Source: Flavobacteriaceae bacterium HL-DH10
GTDB lineage: Bacteria > Bacteroidota > Bacteroidia > Flavobacteriales > Flavobacteriaceae
DNA length: 64,000 nt
Assembly: GCA_031826515.1 (NCBI GenBank)
Contig: CP134536.1
Coordinates: 2,796,501 to 2,860,500 of the forward strand
Reading direction: 5' to 3'
Below, piece after piece: positions 1 to 7,879 of the stretch. The notes under the pieces were generated by a model. The model was not told the origin of the DNA. It was given only the letters and a program-made list of their open reading frames with translations, and did no database searches. Position 1 is the stretch's first letter. Every line of letters begins with the position of its first letter. The translations under genes were made by a program, and so were the position numbers.

Positions 1-493
1 TTAATAAAATGGAGATAACTACGGTTGCCCAAAAAGGAATTCCTATGTCTTCAAAAACAATATATTGCATAGCTAAGGCCACTAAAAAGAGTCTGAATGA
101 AGCTCCGGTGACTCTCGAAAGTAAAAAGAAAAAGGCCCCAGTTTTATAACTTATTTTCCCAAAACGTTGTTCTAAGTATTGATAGATTGATGTAACATTA
201 AGTTTGTAATAAATAGGAAGTAGCACAAAAAGGATAAATAAATAACCAACAAAGAAGCCGAAAACACCTTGCATATATGCAAATTGTTGTCCGCCAATCA
301 TGCCAGGAACCGATATAAATGTAACCCCAGATAATGAAGCACCTATCATTCCAAAAGCAACTAAATACCAAGGAGCCGATTTATTAGCTTTAAAAAAAGC
401 GTCGTTAGAATCTTCTTTACCTGTGAAATAGGATATTAAAATTAAAACGCCAAAATAAGCTGCTATTAATAAAAGAATCTGTGTTGCAGTCAT
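1..493 (-). CDS. Sodium:solute symporter family protein (N-terminal part, runs off the window)
   Basis: The reverse strand from an ATG at 493 reads without a stop to the window edge (about 164 residues). The protein begins [19 protein letters not shown] and has a polar loop containing [10 protein letters not shown] and [13 protein letters not shown], then [13 protein letters not shown]. These are the first helices of the SSS (sodium:solute symporter) family, which couples sodium entry to uptake of small solutes across the inner membrane. The C-terminal two thirds lie outside the window, so the substrate cannot be guessed. It is divergent from recR, with about 120 bp between the starts. Confidence in the family is high. 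Confidence 0.85.
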   Translation of the reverse strand, partial: MTATQILLLIAAYFGVLILISYFTGKEDSNDAFFKANKSAPWYLVAFGMIGASLSGVTFISVPGMIGGQQFAYMQGVFGFFVGYLFILFVLLPIYYKLNVTSIYQYLEQRFGKISYKTGAFFFLLSRVTGASFRLFLVALAMQYIVFEDIGIPFWATVVISILL

Positions 494-616
494 AAAACCA
501 ATTTTTCAAGTTTTCAAATTACAAATATTAAAATTCAAAATCCAAGCGCATTAGCTGTTATTTAAAAGAGTTTGTAAAATTAGCTAAATTGAAGTCTAAA
601 TATTAATTTCGCAGTC

Positions 617-1234
617 ATGGAATTTTCTTCGAAATTACTAGAACGTGCCGTAAACGAAATGTCTCAATTACCAGGAATTGGTAAGCGTACGGCTTTGCGT
701 TTGGTGTTGCATATGCTTAAGCAACCCAAAGAGCAAACTTTTGCTTTGAGTGAAGCATTGCAAACCATGCGTAATGATGTTAAATTTTGTAAATCTTGCC
801 ATAATATTAGCGATACCGAACTTTGTGAAATTTGTTCTAGCCCCAATAGAAAAGAAGATATTATTTGTGTTGTAGAAGATGTTAGAGATGTTATGGCTAT
901 TGAAAATACAAGTTCATTTAAGGGATTATACCATGTGCTAGGAGGTAAAATTTCACCTATGGATGGAGTAGGTCCACATGATTTAAATATAGAGTCATTA
1001 ATTAATAAAGTTAAAGATGGTAAAATAAATGAGTTGGTTTTTGCGTTAAGTTCAACTATGGAAGGGGATACTACCAATTTTTATATTTACAAACAAATTC
1101 AAGATTATAAAGTTTTTACATCAACAATAGCTAGAGGGATTTCGGTTGGAGATGAGTTAGAATATGCCGATGAAATAACTTTAGGAAGAAGTATATTAAA
1201 CAGAATTCCGTTTGAATCTTCTTTAAAATTGTAA
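617..1234 (+). CDS. recR: Recombination mediator RecR
   Basis: 205 residues, the usual RecR length. RecR acts with RecO (and RecF) to load RecA on SSB-coated single-stranded DNA during gap repair. Visible in order: an N-terminal helix-hairpin-helix (LPGIGKRTA, residues 18-26), a four-cysteine zinc finger with Cys58, Cys61, Cys70 and Cys73, then a Toprim domain beginning [13 protein letters not shown] and containing [12 protein letters not shown]. The C-terminal part ([16 protein letters not shown]) carries the conserved ARG-P-GxELEY-like block. The next gene follows after 9 bp, so the two are probably co-transcribed. No domain is missing. Confidence 0.97.
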   Translation: MEFSSKLLERAVNEMSQLPGIGKRTALRLVLHMLKQPKEQTFALSEALQTMRNDVKFCKSCHNISDTELCEICSSPNRKEDIICVVEDVRDVMAIENTSSFKGLYHVLGGKISPMDGVGPHDLNIESLINKVKDGKINELVFALSSTMEGDTTNFYIYKQIQDYKVFTSTIARGISVGDELEYADEITLGRSILNRIPFESSLKL

Positions 1235-1243
1235 AATTTATTT

Positions 1244-2344
1244 TTGAAACTCTCAATAATCATACTAAATTATAATGTACGCTATTTTTTAGAGCTCTGT
1301 CTAAAAAGTGTTGAAGCTGCTATTGCAAATATTGATGCAGAAATTATTGTCATAGATAATAATTCTGAAGATGATAGTTGTAATATGGTTAGAGCGTGCT
1401 TTCCAGAAGTTAATCTTATTGAAAATAAAGAAAATCTAGGTTTTTCAAAAGGAAATAATGTTGGTGTTTTGCAAGCTAAAGGAGAATATTTATGTATTTT
1501 GAATCCAGATACAGTAGTTGCAGAAGATACTTTTGTAAAGGTATTAGAGTTTTCTGAAAATCAAGATAATTTAGGTATTGTTGGTTGTAAGTTAATTAAC
1601 GGAGGCGGTTTGTTTTTGCCTGAAAGTAAACGGAATATACCTACGGTAAATGTAGCATTCAAAAAAATATTAGGCTTTTCTAAAGATTATTATGCAAATC
1701 ATGTAGATAAAAACGAAAATGGAGAAGTAGATATTTTGGTAGGTGCATTTATGTTAATTAAAAAGAACGTTTATAATGAAGTTGGAGGTTTTGATGAAGA
1801 CTATTTTATGTATGGTGAAGATATAGACTTGTCTTATAAAGTATTAAAAAAAGGATATAAGAATTATTATTTTGGAAAGGCTATAATTATTCATTTTAAA
1901 GGAGAAAGCACATTAAAAGACCGTTATTATGCGCGTCGTTTTTTTGGTGCTATGAAAATATTCTATAAAAAGCATTTTAAAAAAAATAGATTATTCGATA
2001 TGTTTGTTTGGTTAGGTATTGAGTTGGCTCATACCTTTAGAAGAATTCGAAAAGTTAAGCCTGAAAATATTTCAGAATATGTTTTTGTTTCTAATAAAGA
2101 AAATAAAAAATTAGCATCTGTTTTGTCTAAAAATATGGTTTTGAAATCCGATATAAAATCAGTTAATAAAAATTCAGAAATTATATTCGATGCTAATGTG
2201 TTAACTTATAAGCATATAATTCATGCTATAAGCAGAGACAATGTAGGAGACGGATTGACATATAAAATATTACCTAATGGATCGAATTTTATTATAGGTA
2301 GTAATAATGGATTTGGAAAAGGGGAGGTAAAAGAGTTTTTGTAG
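1244..2344 (+). CDS. Glycosyltransferase family 2 protein
   Basis: 366 residues from a TTG start 9 bp after recR. The reading MKLSIIILNYNVRYFLELCL is the standard GT2 beginning, so TTG is the likely true start. The GT-A fold is recognisable from VIDNNSEDDS, GFSKGNNVG, LNPDTVV (DxD-like) and GGFDEDYFMYGEDIDLSYK near residues 180-200. This resembles the rhamnosyl/WbbL-type GT2 group. It would move a sugar from a nucleotide donor to an envelope acceptor; donor and acceptor cannot be read. The last 100 residues are an unrecognised tail. A GT2 gene next to recR, apart from the polysaccharide locus at 25-64 kb, suggests a separate housekeeping glycan role (inference). Confidence 0.88.
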   Translation: MKLSIIILNYNVRYFLELCLKSVEAAIANIDAEIIVIDNNSEDDSCNMVRACFPEVNLIENKENLGFSKGNNVGVLQAKGEYLCILNPDTVVAEDTFVKVLEFSENQDNLGIVGCKLINGGGLFLPESKRNIPTVNVAFKKILGFSKDYYANHVDKNENGEVDILVGAFMLIKKNVYNEVGGFDEDYFMYGEDIDLSYKVLKKGYKNYYFGKAIIIHFKGESTLKDRYYARRFFGAMKIFYKKHFKKNRLFDMFVWLGIELAHTFRRIRKVKPENISEYVFVSNKENKKLASVLSKNMVLKSDIKSVNKNSEIIFDANVLTYKHIIHAISRDNVGDGLTYKILPNGSNFIIGSNNGFGKGEVKEFL

Positions 2345-2354
2345 ATAAAACACA

Positions 2355-2383
2355 TTGAAAGCAATGTTTTTTTGTTAATTTTG
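2355..2383 (+). promoter_or_regulatory. Bacteroidota-type promoter for the E2 gene
   Basis: TTG (2355-2357), an 18-base spacer, then TAATTTTG (2376-2383), an exact match to the Bacteroidota -33/-7 pattern TTG / TAnnTTTG. It lies 37 bp upstream of the ATG at 2421 and after the stop of the preceding glycosyltransferase gene. Confidence 0.7.
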
Positions 2384-2420
2384 CAAAATAAAATTAAAAA
2401 ACAAGTATTACGTTATTGAT

Positions 2421-3746
2421 ATGGCAAAATTCGAACTTAAATTACCAAAAATGGGTGAAAGTGTTGCGGAAGCAACTATTACATCATGGTTAAAAGAAGT
2501 AGGAGAAACTATAGAATTGGATGAAGCAGTTTTAGAAATAGCTACAGATAAGGTTGATAGCGAAGTGCCTAGCGAAGTTGATGGTGTTTTAGTTGAAAAG
2601 TTTTTTAATGTTGATGATGTTGTGCAAGTTGGTCAAGTTTTGGCAATTATAGAAACTGAAGGTGATGATGAGGTTTTGCAAACTAAAGATGAAGTTGAAG
2701 AAGAAAAAGAACATGAAGCAGTTGTTGAAGCCGTTGAACAAACAATAAATATAGCAAAAGAAACAGTTGCTCCGGTAGTTTCTAGTGATGCTCGTTTTTA
2801 TTCGCCACTAGTTAAAAACATAGCAAAGCAAGAAGGAGTTTCTCAGCAAGAATTAGATGCTATAAAAGGAACAGGAAAAGAAGGACGTGTTACAAAAAAT
2901 GATATTTTATCTCATATTAAAAATAGAGGTAGTAATCCTAAACCTGTTATACAAAAAGCTGAAACTCCAGAAGCTATTCAGGAGCCAATTTTAGAAAAAC
3001 CGAAAGAAGTTTCTAAGCCAGTTGTAGTTAGTAATGGGGAAGATGAAATTATTGAAATGACCAGAATGGGTAAGCTGGTTGCTCATCATATGGTAGAGTC
3101 TGTTCAGAAATCTGCTCATGTGCAAAGCTTTATTGAAGCCGATGTTACTAAAATTTGGAATTGGAGAAAAAAGAATAAAGATATTTTTATGAAGCGTGAA
3201 GGTGAGAATTTAACCTTTACACCCATATTTATGGAAGCGATAGCTAAAGCGCTTCGCGACTATCCTATGATGAATATTTCGCTTCAAGGTGATACCATCG
3301 TAAAAAAGAAAAATATCAATTTAGGAATGGCGGCAGCCTTACCAGATGGTAATTTAATCGTACCTGTTATAAAAAATGCAGATCAACTTAATTTAGTTGG
3401 TATGACGAAGCAGGTGAATGATTTGGCCAATCGAGCACGTTTAAATCAATTGAAGCCAGACGATGTGCAAGGAGGTACTTATACCGTTACTAATGTAGGA
3501 ACTTTTGGTAGCATTATGGGAACACCAATCATCAATCAACCGCAAGTAGGTATTTTAGCTTTAGGCGCTATTAGAAAAGTGCCAGCAGTTATAGAAACAC
3601 CTGAAGGCGATTTTATAGGTATTCGTTATAAAATGTTTTTATCACATTCTTACGATCATCGTGTTGTTAATGGTGCTTTGGGAGGTATGTTTGTTAAAGC
3701 TGTAAAAGATTATTTAGAAGCTTGGGACTCTAATAGAGAGATATAG
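2421..3746 (+). CDS. Dihydrolipoamide acyltransferase (E2) of a 2-oxoacid dehydrogenase complex
   Basis: 441 residues. E2 is the core of 2-oxoacid dehydrogenase complexes and passes the acyl group from lipoate to CoA. Domains: lipoyl domain 1-80 with the lipoylated lysine K44 in EIATDKVDSEVPS; an acidic, Glu/Val-rich linker; a peripheral subunit-binding domain around 126-165 (SPLVKNIAKQEG, GTGKEGRVTKNDIL); a catalytic domain 205-441. The active site reads SYDHRVVNGALGG with His413, but the usual HRxxDG aspartate is Asn417. The sequence looks like the branched-chain type E2 common in flavobacteria rather than pyruvate or succinyl E2 (inference). E1 and E3 genes are not adjacent. It has its own promoter and terminator. 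Confidence 0.9.
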   Translation: MAKFELKLPKMGESVAEATITSWLKEVGETIELDEAVLEIATDKVDSEVPSEVDGVLVEKFFNVDDVVQVGQVLAIIETEGDDEVLQTKDEVEEEKEHEAVVEAVEQTINIAKETVAPVVSSDARFYSPLVKNIAKQEGVSQQELDAIKGTGKEGRVTKNDILSHIKNRGSNPKPVIQKAETPEAIQEPILEKPKEVSKPVVVSNGEDEIIEMTRMGKLVAHHMVESVQKSAHVQSFIEADVTKIWNWRKKNKDIFMKREGENLTFTPIFMEAIAKALRDYPMMNISLQGDTIVKKKNINLGMAAALPDGNLIVPVIKNADQLNLVGMTKQVNDLANRARLNQLKPDDVQGGTYTVTNVGTFGSIMGTPIINQPQVGILALGAIRKVPAVIETPEGDFIGIRYKMFLSHSYDHRVVNGALGGMFVKAVKDYLEAWDSNREI

Positions 3747-3765
3747 TATTTAAATTCAATATATA

Positions 3766-3797
3766 AAAATCCAATCCATAAAAGGGTTGGGTTTTTG
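3766..3797 (+). terminator. Rho-independent terminator after the E2 gene
   Basis: The arm AAAATCCAATCC (3766-3777), a 6-base loop and GGGTTGGGTTTTT (3784-3796) form a 12-bp stem with two G-U pairs, followed by the T run. It lies 20 bp after the E2 stop. Confidence 0.7.
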
Positions 3798-3849
3798 CTT
3801 TCCACACTTTTGTAATTTAGTATCTTTACATTTCTCAAAAAAAATATAA

Positions 3850-4626
3850 ATGCAGTTAAATCTTACTAAGCCCATTTGTTTTTTCGATTTAGAAACAACA
3901 GGAATTAATATATCAAAAGACCGTGTTGTTGAAATATCTATTCTCAAGGTATTTCCTAACGGAAATAAAGAAAGTAAAACATGGTTGGTTAATCCAGAGA
4001 TGGAAATACCAAAAGAGGTTATTGAAATACACGGAATTACTAATGAAAAAGTAGCAAACGAACCAACGTTTAAAGAGCTTGCTAAAGACATTCATAATAT
4101 GATTAAAGATTCTGATTTAGGAGGCTTTAATTCAAATAGATTTGATATTCCGCTTTTAGCTGAAGAAATGCTGAGAGCAGATATAGATTTTGATATGAAA
4201 AATCGTGTCGCAGTTGATGTGCAAACTATTTTTCATAAAATGGAACAACGTACTTTAAGTGCTGCATATAGGTTTTATTGTGATAAAGAACTGGAAGGGG
4301 CTCATGGAGCAGAAGCTGATACTAATGCGACTTATGAGGTTTTAAAAGCGCAAATAGCTAAGTATGACGAGATAGAAAATGATACTAAGTTTTTAGCGGA
4401 ATTTAGTTCTAGAAAACAATTTGCAGATTTTGCAGGTTTTATAGCCTATAATAAAAAAGGGGAAGAATGTTTTTCTTTCGGAAAGCATAAAGGGAAATTA
4501 GTAACTGATGTCTTAGAAAAAGAACCTGGTTATTTTGGTTGGTTACTTAATGCCGATTTTCCATTATATACTAAAAAGGTACTTACAGCTATTAAACTAA
4601 GGAACTTTAATAATAAGTTAGGATAA
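3850..4626 (+). CDS. DnaQ-like 3'-5' exonuclease with C-terminal DUF3820-like domain
   Basis: 258 residues. The N-terminal two thirds is a DEDDh exonuclease: FFDLETTG (metal ligands Asp and Glu), then EIHGITNEKV, FNSNRFDIPLL and the His/Asp pair in GAHGAEADTNATYEVL. Such proteins trim 3' DNA or RNA ends. They can serve as the polymerase III epsilon proofreader or act alone. The last 60 residues (SFGKHKGKLVTDVLEKEPGYFGWLL) match the small DUF3820 module often fused to such exonucleases in Bacteroidota. A solitary gene between a terminator and a palindromic repeat pair. The precise substrate is not knowable from sequence. Confidence 0.88.
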   Translation: MQLNLTKPICFFDLETTGINISKDRVVEISILKVFPNGNKESKTWLVNPEMEIPKEVIEIHGITNEKVANEPTFKELAKDIHNMIKDSDLGGFNSNRFDIPLLAEEMLRADIDFDMKNRVAVDVQTIFHKMEQRTLSAAYRFYCDKELEGAHGAEADTNATYEVLKAQIAKYDEIENDTKFLAEFSSRKQFADFAGFIAYNKKGEECFSFGKHKGKLVTDVLEKEPGYFGWLLNADFPLYTKKVLTAIKLRNFNNKLG

Positions 4627-4630
4627 TCTT

Positions 4631-4710
4631 GTTATTCCTGCGAAGGTAGGAATCCACAATAGAAATTAGAATTAAATAATAAAACAGATTCCTGTCTTCA
4701 CAGGAATGAC
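4631..4710. repeat. Inverted pair of REP-like palindromes
   Basis: Two 25-bp imperfect palindromes in opposite orientation: GTTATTCCTGCGAAGGTAGG... (4631-4655) and AGATTCCTGTCTTCACAGGA... (4686-4710), about 30 bp apart. The pair fills the gap between the exonuclease and FAH genes. The frame AGAT...TGAC and the stem ATTCCTG/CAGGAAT recur elsewhere in the window (10901, 17824, 22780). The layout is like a REP doublet. Confidence 0.75.
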
Positions 4711-4715
4711 AACGT

Positions 4716-5327
4716 ATGAAACTCATTTGCATCGGTAGAAATTACACCGAACATATAAAAGAATTAGAAAATGAAAAACCAGAAGAACCTGTTGTTTTTT
4801 TGAAACCTGATACCGCAATTCTACTAAAAAAGCAGCCTTTTTTTATTCCGGACTTTTCAGATGATGTGCAGTATGAAGTTGAGATTTTGGTTAAAATAAA
4901 TAGAGTCGGTAAGCATATTGATAAAAAATTTGCTCATAAATATTATAATGAGATTGGTTTAGGAATTGACTTTACTGCACGCGATTTACAAAGTCAGTTA
5001 AAAGCAAAAGGCTTGCCATGGGAAAAAGCAAAATCTTTTGATGGTGCAGCAGTAATTGGTAATTGGTTACCTGTTAGAGAGATAGATGAGGTTGATGCTA
5101 TTGAGTTTTCTTTAAAAAAGAACGAAAATATTGTTCAAAAAGGAAATACAAGCCACATGTTATGGAAAATTGATGAATTAATAGAATATGTGTCAAAATA
5201 TTTCACTTTAAAGATTGGAGATATTATATTTACAGGCACACCTGCTGGAGTTGGCAGAGTCATAGCAAACGATAAATTAAAAGGATTTATAGAAAACAAA
5301 GAGATGTTTTCAATAACAGTAAAATAA
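4716..5327 (+). CDS. Fumarylacetoacetate hydrolase (FAH) family protein
   Basis: 203 residues, the single-domain size of the family. The start MKLICIGRNYTEHIKELENE, the metal-binding pair Glu54/Glu56 in YEVEILV, Asp85 in GLGIDFTARDLQ and the C-terminal IIFTGTPAGVG are all canonical. Members are Mg-dependent acylpyruvate hydrolases, oxaloacetate decarboxylases or related enzymes in the cytoplasm, and which one cannot be told. The stop codon abuts the ATG of the following Hpt gene, and cinA overlaps that, so the three probably form an operon. Confidence 0.9.
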   Translation: MKLICIGRNYTEHIKELENEKPEEPVVFLKPDTAILLKKQPFFIPDFSDDVQYEVEILVKINRVGKHIDKKFAHKYYNEIGLGIDFTARDLQSQLKAKGLPWEKAKSFDGAAVIGNWLPVREIDEVDAIEFSLKKNENIVQKGNTSHMLWKIDELIEYVSKYFTLKIGDIIFTGTPAGVGRVIANDKLKGFIENKEMFSITVK

Positions 5328-5669
5328 ATGGAACAACATTACAAATTATTTAGAGTACGTGAATTAGCTGATAACGACGAAGATTTTATTGCCACTTTAG
5401 CTGAAGCCTTTTTAGAAGAAGTGCCTGAAGATGCAGAGCGACTAAAAAAAGCTGTTGCCGAAGGTGATTATCAAGAGGCATATCAGGCAGCGCATAAAAT
5501 GAAACCAACAGTCGATTTATTTGAACTAGGAATACTTGATACTTTAATTGAAGTACAAGATTGGGGAAAGTTTACAAAAACAGATTTAGATATAACTGCA
5601 CAACTTGAAGTTGTAATTTCGGCAGTCGATAAGGCAGTGAACGAAATGAGATCAGATTTTAATTTATAA
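5328..5669 (+). CDS. Hpt domain protein (histidine phosphotransfer)
   Basis: 113 residues, a single four-helix Hpt domain. The phospho-acceptor is probably His56 in AYQAAHKMKPTVDLFEL, which matches the usual AHxLKGxS signature except that the Gly-Ser turn is PTVD. Free-standing Hpt proteins relay phosphate between hybrid histidine kinases and response regulators. No kinase or regulator is encoded nearby. It starts directly after the FAH stop and overlaps cinA by one base (TAATG), so it is translationally coupled. Phosphotransfer activity is inferred from the motif. Confidence 0.82.
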   Translation: MEQHYKLFRVRELADNDEDFIATLAEAFLEEVPEDAERLKKAVAEGDYQEAYQAAHKMKPTVDLFELGILDTLIEVQDWGKFTKTDLDITAQLEVVISAVDKAVNEMRSDFNL

Positions 5670-6919
5670 TGCTAGCAGAAATAATTACCATAGGGGACGA
5701 ACTTCTTATTGGTCAAGTTATTGACACGAACTCTTCGTATATAGCAAAACAATTAAATAAAATTGGAATTTCAGTTTATCAAATAACCTCCGTACAAGAC
5801 GATAAACAACATATACTAAACGCCTTAAAAGATGCTGAAAGTAGAGTTGATATTGTTTTAATTACGGGAGGATTAGGGCCTACTAAAGATGATATTACCA
5901 AAAAAACAATAGCCGAATATTTTAATGATACTTTAGTTTTAGATACTTCTGTATTAGAAAATATTGAAGCTATTTGGAAACAATATGTAAGGCAAACTTT
6001 GTTGCAAGTTAATAAAGATCAGGCATTAATACCTTCTAAAGCAAGCGTTTTAATGAACAAACTAGGAACTGCTCCTGGGATGTGGTTAGAAAAAAACGAT
6101 AAAATTTTCATTTCGCTTCCTGGTGTGCCTTTTGAAATGAAGGGTTTAATTGATGATGCAGTTATTCCTAAATTAAAAGATAAGTTTCAATGTCCATTTA
6201 TACTTCATAGAACATTATTAATTCATGGTTTAGGAGAGAGTACATTAGCGGCTATTATAGAGGAGTGGGAAGATGCTTTGCCAAAATACATTAAGTTAGC
6301 GTATTTGCCTAGTTTAGGAAATATGAGGCTACGCTTATCTGCAAAAGGTTTTGATGAGCAAAAAATTAAAGATGATGTTCAAAAACAAATTGATGCTGTT
6401 ATTCCTTTAATTAAAGATGAATTTTTAGGGTTTGAGGATGAAGATCATTCTATTGAAGCTATTATAGGGAAGCAATTAACCAAAATAGGAAAAACGGTAG
6501 CAACAGCTGAAAGTTGTACTGGAGGTAAAATTGCAGAGCGTTTTACTACAAATTCTGGAGCATCGGCATATTTTAAAGGTAGTGTGGTTAGTTATGCAAC
6601 CGATTCAAAAATTAATATTTTAGGAGTTTCAAAAGATGCTATTAATGAGTATTCTGTTGTTAGTGGAGAAGTAGCAGAGTCTATGGCAAAACATGTTTTG
6701 GAATTATTTAAAACAGATTATGCTATTGCAACAACAGGAAATGCAGGACCAACAAAAGGTGATTCTGATGAAGAAGTGGGGACTGTTTTTATTGCAATTG
6801 CTACAAAAACAAGGGTTTACTCAGAAAAATTTATGCTTGGAAATCATCGCACAAAAGTGATAAATAAAGGAGCTAACAAGGCCTTTGAAATGTTGTTAAA
6901 AGAAATTTTTAAAAATTGA
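5669..6919 (+). CDS. cinA: CinA family nicotinamide-nucleotide amidohydrolase / competence-damage protein
   Basis: 416 residues with the complete two-domain CinA layout. The N-terminal molybdopterin-binding (COG1058) domain begins MLAEIITIGDELLIGQVIDT and contains ITGGLGPTKDD, with the ADP-ribose pyrophosphatase activity known for the family. The C-terminal PncC-type deamidase domain carries ATAESCTGGKIAERFT and TTGNAGPTKGD. The role is recycling of nicotinamide mononucleotide, and in some bacteria competence. It is the last gene of the FAH-Hpt-cinA group, followed within 15 bp by the rpmB promoter. Confidence 0.95.
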   Translation: MLAEIITIGDELLIGQVIDTNSSYIAKQLNKIGISVYQITSVQDDKQHILNALKDAESRVDIVLITGGLGPTKDDITKKTIAEYFNDTLVLDTSVLENIEAIWKQYVRQTLLQVNKDQALIPSKASVLMNKLGTAPGMWLEKNDKIFISLPGVPFEMKGLIDDAVIPKLKDKFQCPFILHRTLLIHGLGESTLAAIIEEWEDALPKYIKLAYLPSLGNMRLRLSAKGFDEQKIKDDVQKQIDAVIPLIKDEFLGFEDEDHSIEAIIGKQLTKIGKTVATAESCTGGKIAERFTTNSGASAYFKGSVVSYATDSKINILGVSKDAINEYSVVSGEVAESMAKHVLELFKTDYAIATTGNAGPTKGDSDEEVGTVFIAIATKTRVYSEKFMLGNHRTKVINKGANKAFEMLLKEIFKN

Positions 6920-6930
6920 TTTAAATTAGG

Positions 6931-6960
6931 TTGTTACATACTAAATAATTAGTATATTTG
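6931..6960 (+). promoter_or_regulatory. Promoter of the rpmB-rpmG-DUF4295 operon
   Basis: TTG (6931-6933), 19 bases, then TATATTTG (6953-6960), an exact TAnnTTTG match. The leader to the rpmB ATG is about 43 bp. This is one of the clearest promoters in the window, as expected for a ribosomal operon. Confidence 0.8.
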
Positions 6961-7003
6961 CACCTCGATTTTAAGCAACAAGAATTTTAAAGTTATAAAT
7001 ATA

Positions 7004-7240
7004 ATGTCAAGAGTTTGTGAACTTACAGGAAAGAAGGCAATGGTTGGAAACAACGTGTCTCATGCATTAAACAGAACTAAACGCAAATTTAATGCGAATT
7101 TAGTAAAGAAACGTTTTTACATTCCAGAAGAAGACAGCTGGATAACTTTAAAGGTTTCTACATCTGCATTGAAAACTATTAATAAAATAGGTATTTCTGC
7201 AGCAATTAAAGATGCGAAGTCTAAAGGGTTTTTAAAATAA
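7004..7240 (+). CDS. rpmB: 50S ribosomal protein L28
   Basis: 78 residues beginning MSRVCELTGKKAMVGNNVSH, the canonical L28 start, with NRTKRKFNANLVKKRFYIPEE and a basic C-terminus. It is a component of the large ribosomal subunit. First gene of a three-gene operon with rpmG (28 bp gap) and a DUF4295 gene, the usual Bacteroidota order. It has a strong promoter upstream and a terminator after the third gene. Confidence 0.98.
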   Translation: MSRVCELTGKKAMVGNNVSHALNRTKRKFNANLVKKRFYIPEEDSWITLKVSTSALKTINKIGISAAIKDAKSKGFLK

Positions 7241-7268
7241 TAGCCACATTATATAATTAGATAAGAAA

Positions 7269-7451
7269 ATGGCAAAGAAAGGTAATAGAATACAGGTAAT
7301 ATTAGAATGTACTGAGCATAAAGAGTCTGGACAACCAGGAACTTCAAGATACATTACTACTAAAAACAAAAAGAATACGCCAGATAGAATGGAGATTAAA
7401 AAATTTAATCCAATTCTTAAACGTATGACAGTTCATAAAGAAATCAAGTAA
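7269..7451 (+). CDS. rpmG: 50S ribosomal protein L33
   Basis: 60 residues, [18 protein letters not shown] then [20 protein letters not shown] and [14 protein letters not shown], which is L33. Of the zinc-ribbon cysteines of the C+ form only one (in LECTEH) is left, so this is a zinc-free (C-) L33. Second gene of the rpmB operon. Confidence 0.97.
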   Translation: MAKKGNRIQVILECTEHKESGQPGTSRYITTKNKKNTPDRMEIKKFNPILKRMTVHKEIK

Positions 7452-7462
7452 AAAAATAGATC

Positions 7463-7615
7463 ATGGCAAAGAAATCAGTAGCATCATTACAAACAGGATC
7501 TAAAAGATTAACGAAAGCAATAAAAATGGTTAAGTCTCCAAAAACAGGAGCTTACATGTTTGTTGAATCTATAATGAATCCAGAACAAGTAAACGACTTT
7601 TTAGCTAAAAAGTAA
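7463..7615 (+). CDS. DUF4295 family small basic protein
   Basis: 50 residues from ATG 7463 to TAA 7613-7615, 11 bp after rpmG. The protein begins MAKKSVASLQTGSKRLTKAI and ends FLAKK. This family is restricted to Bacteroidota and nearly always follows rpmG. Its size, high lysine content and operon position suggest a ribosome-associated role, but the function is not known to me. The rho-independent terminator 24 bp downstream closes the operon. Confidence 0.92.
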   Translation: MAKKSVASLQTGSKRLTKAIKMVKSPKTGAYMFVESIMNPEQVNDFLAKK

Positions 7616-7638
7616 AACCTTGTTTTTTTAAGATACTC

Positions 7639-7672
7639 AAAAGCAGCTTTCTGTATAGATAGCTGCTTTTTT
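7639..7672 (+). terminator. Terminator of the rpmB-rpmG-DUF4295 operon
   Basis: Perfect 10-bp stem AAAAGCAGCT (7639-7648) / AGCTGCTTTT (7661-7670) with a 12-base loop and a T run continuing from the right arm. Confidence 0.85.
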
Positions 7673-7750
7673 ATATTTATATTTGAACGGTTTTCACTGT
7701 CATTTTAGCACTATTGCTATTTGTGGTAAGAAAATTGACAATTATAATTT

Positions 7751-7833
7751 GAGCGTTCCCTAAAGGTCGGGCTTTCCGCTAAATCTTTTTTGAGAAAACA
7801 AAAAAGGATACCGCATCAATCCCTAACGCGCTC
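7751..7833. repeat. Dispersed structured intergenic element, copy 1
   Basis: An 83-bp element running from GAGCGTTCCCTAAAGGTCGG to AATCCCTAACGCGCTC. The outer ends pair (GAGCG(..)TT with AACGCGCTC) and an inner stem ATCTTTTTTG / CAAAAAAGGAT closes on AGAAAA. The same block order (GGCG-TTCC, AAGG-TCGGG, AAGGAT-CCG, AATCCCTA-GCGC) returns at 21744-21971. It sits between the rpmB operon terminator and ftsY. The function is unknown to me. The preceding 80 bp (7673-7750) hold nothing recognisable. Confidence 0.65.
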
Positions 7834-7879
7834 TCAGAGAGAAACAGATAAACGAATCAATAAATAAACGTTTGAAAGA

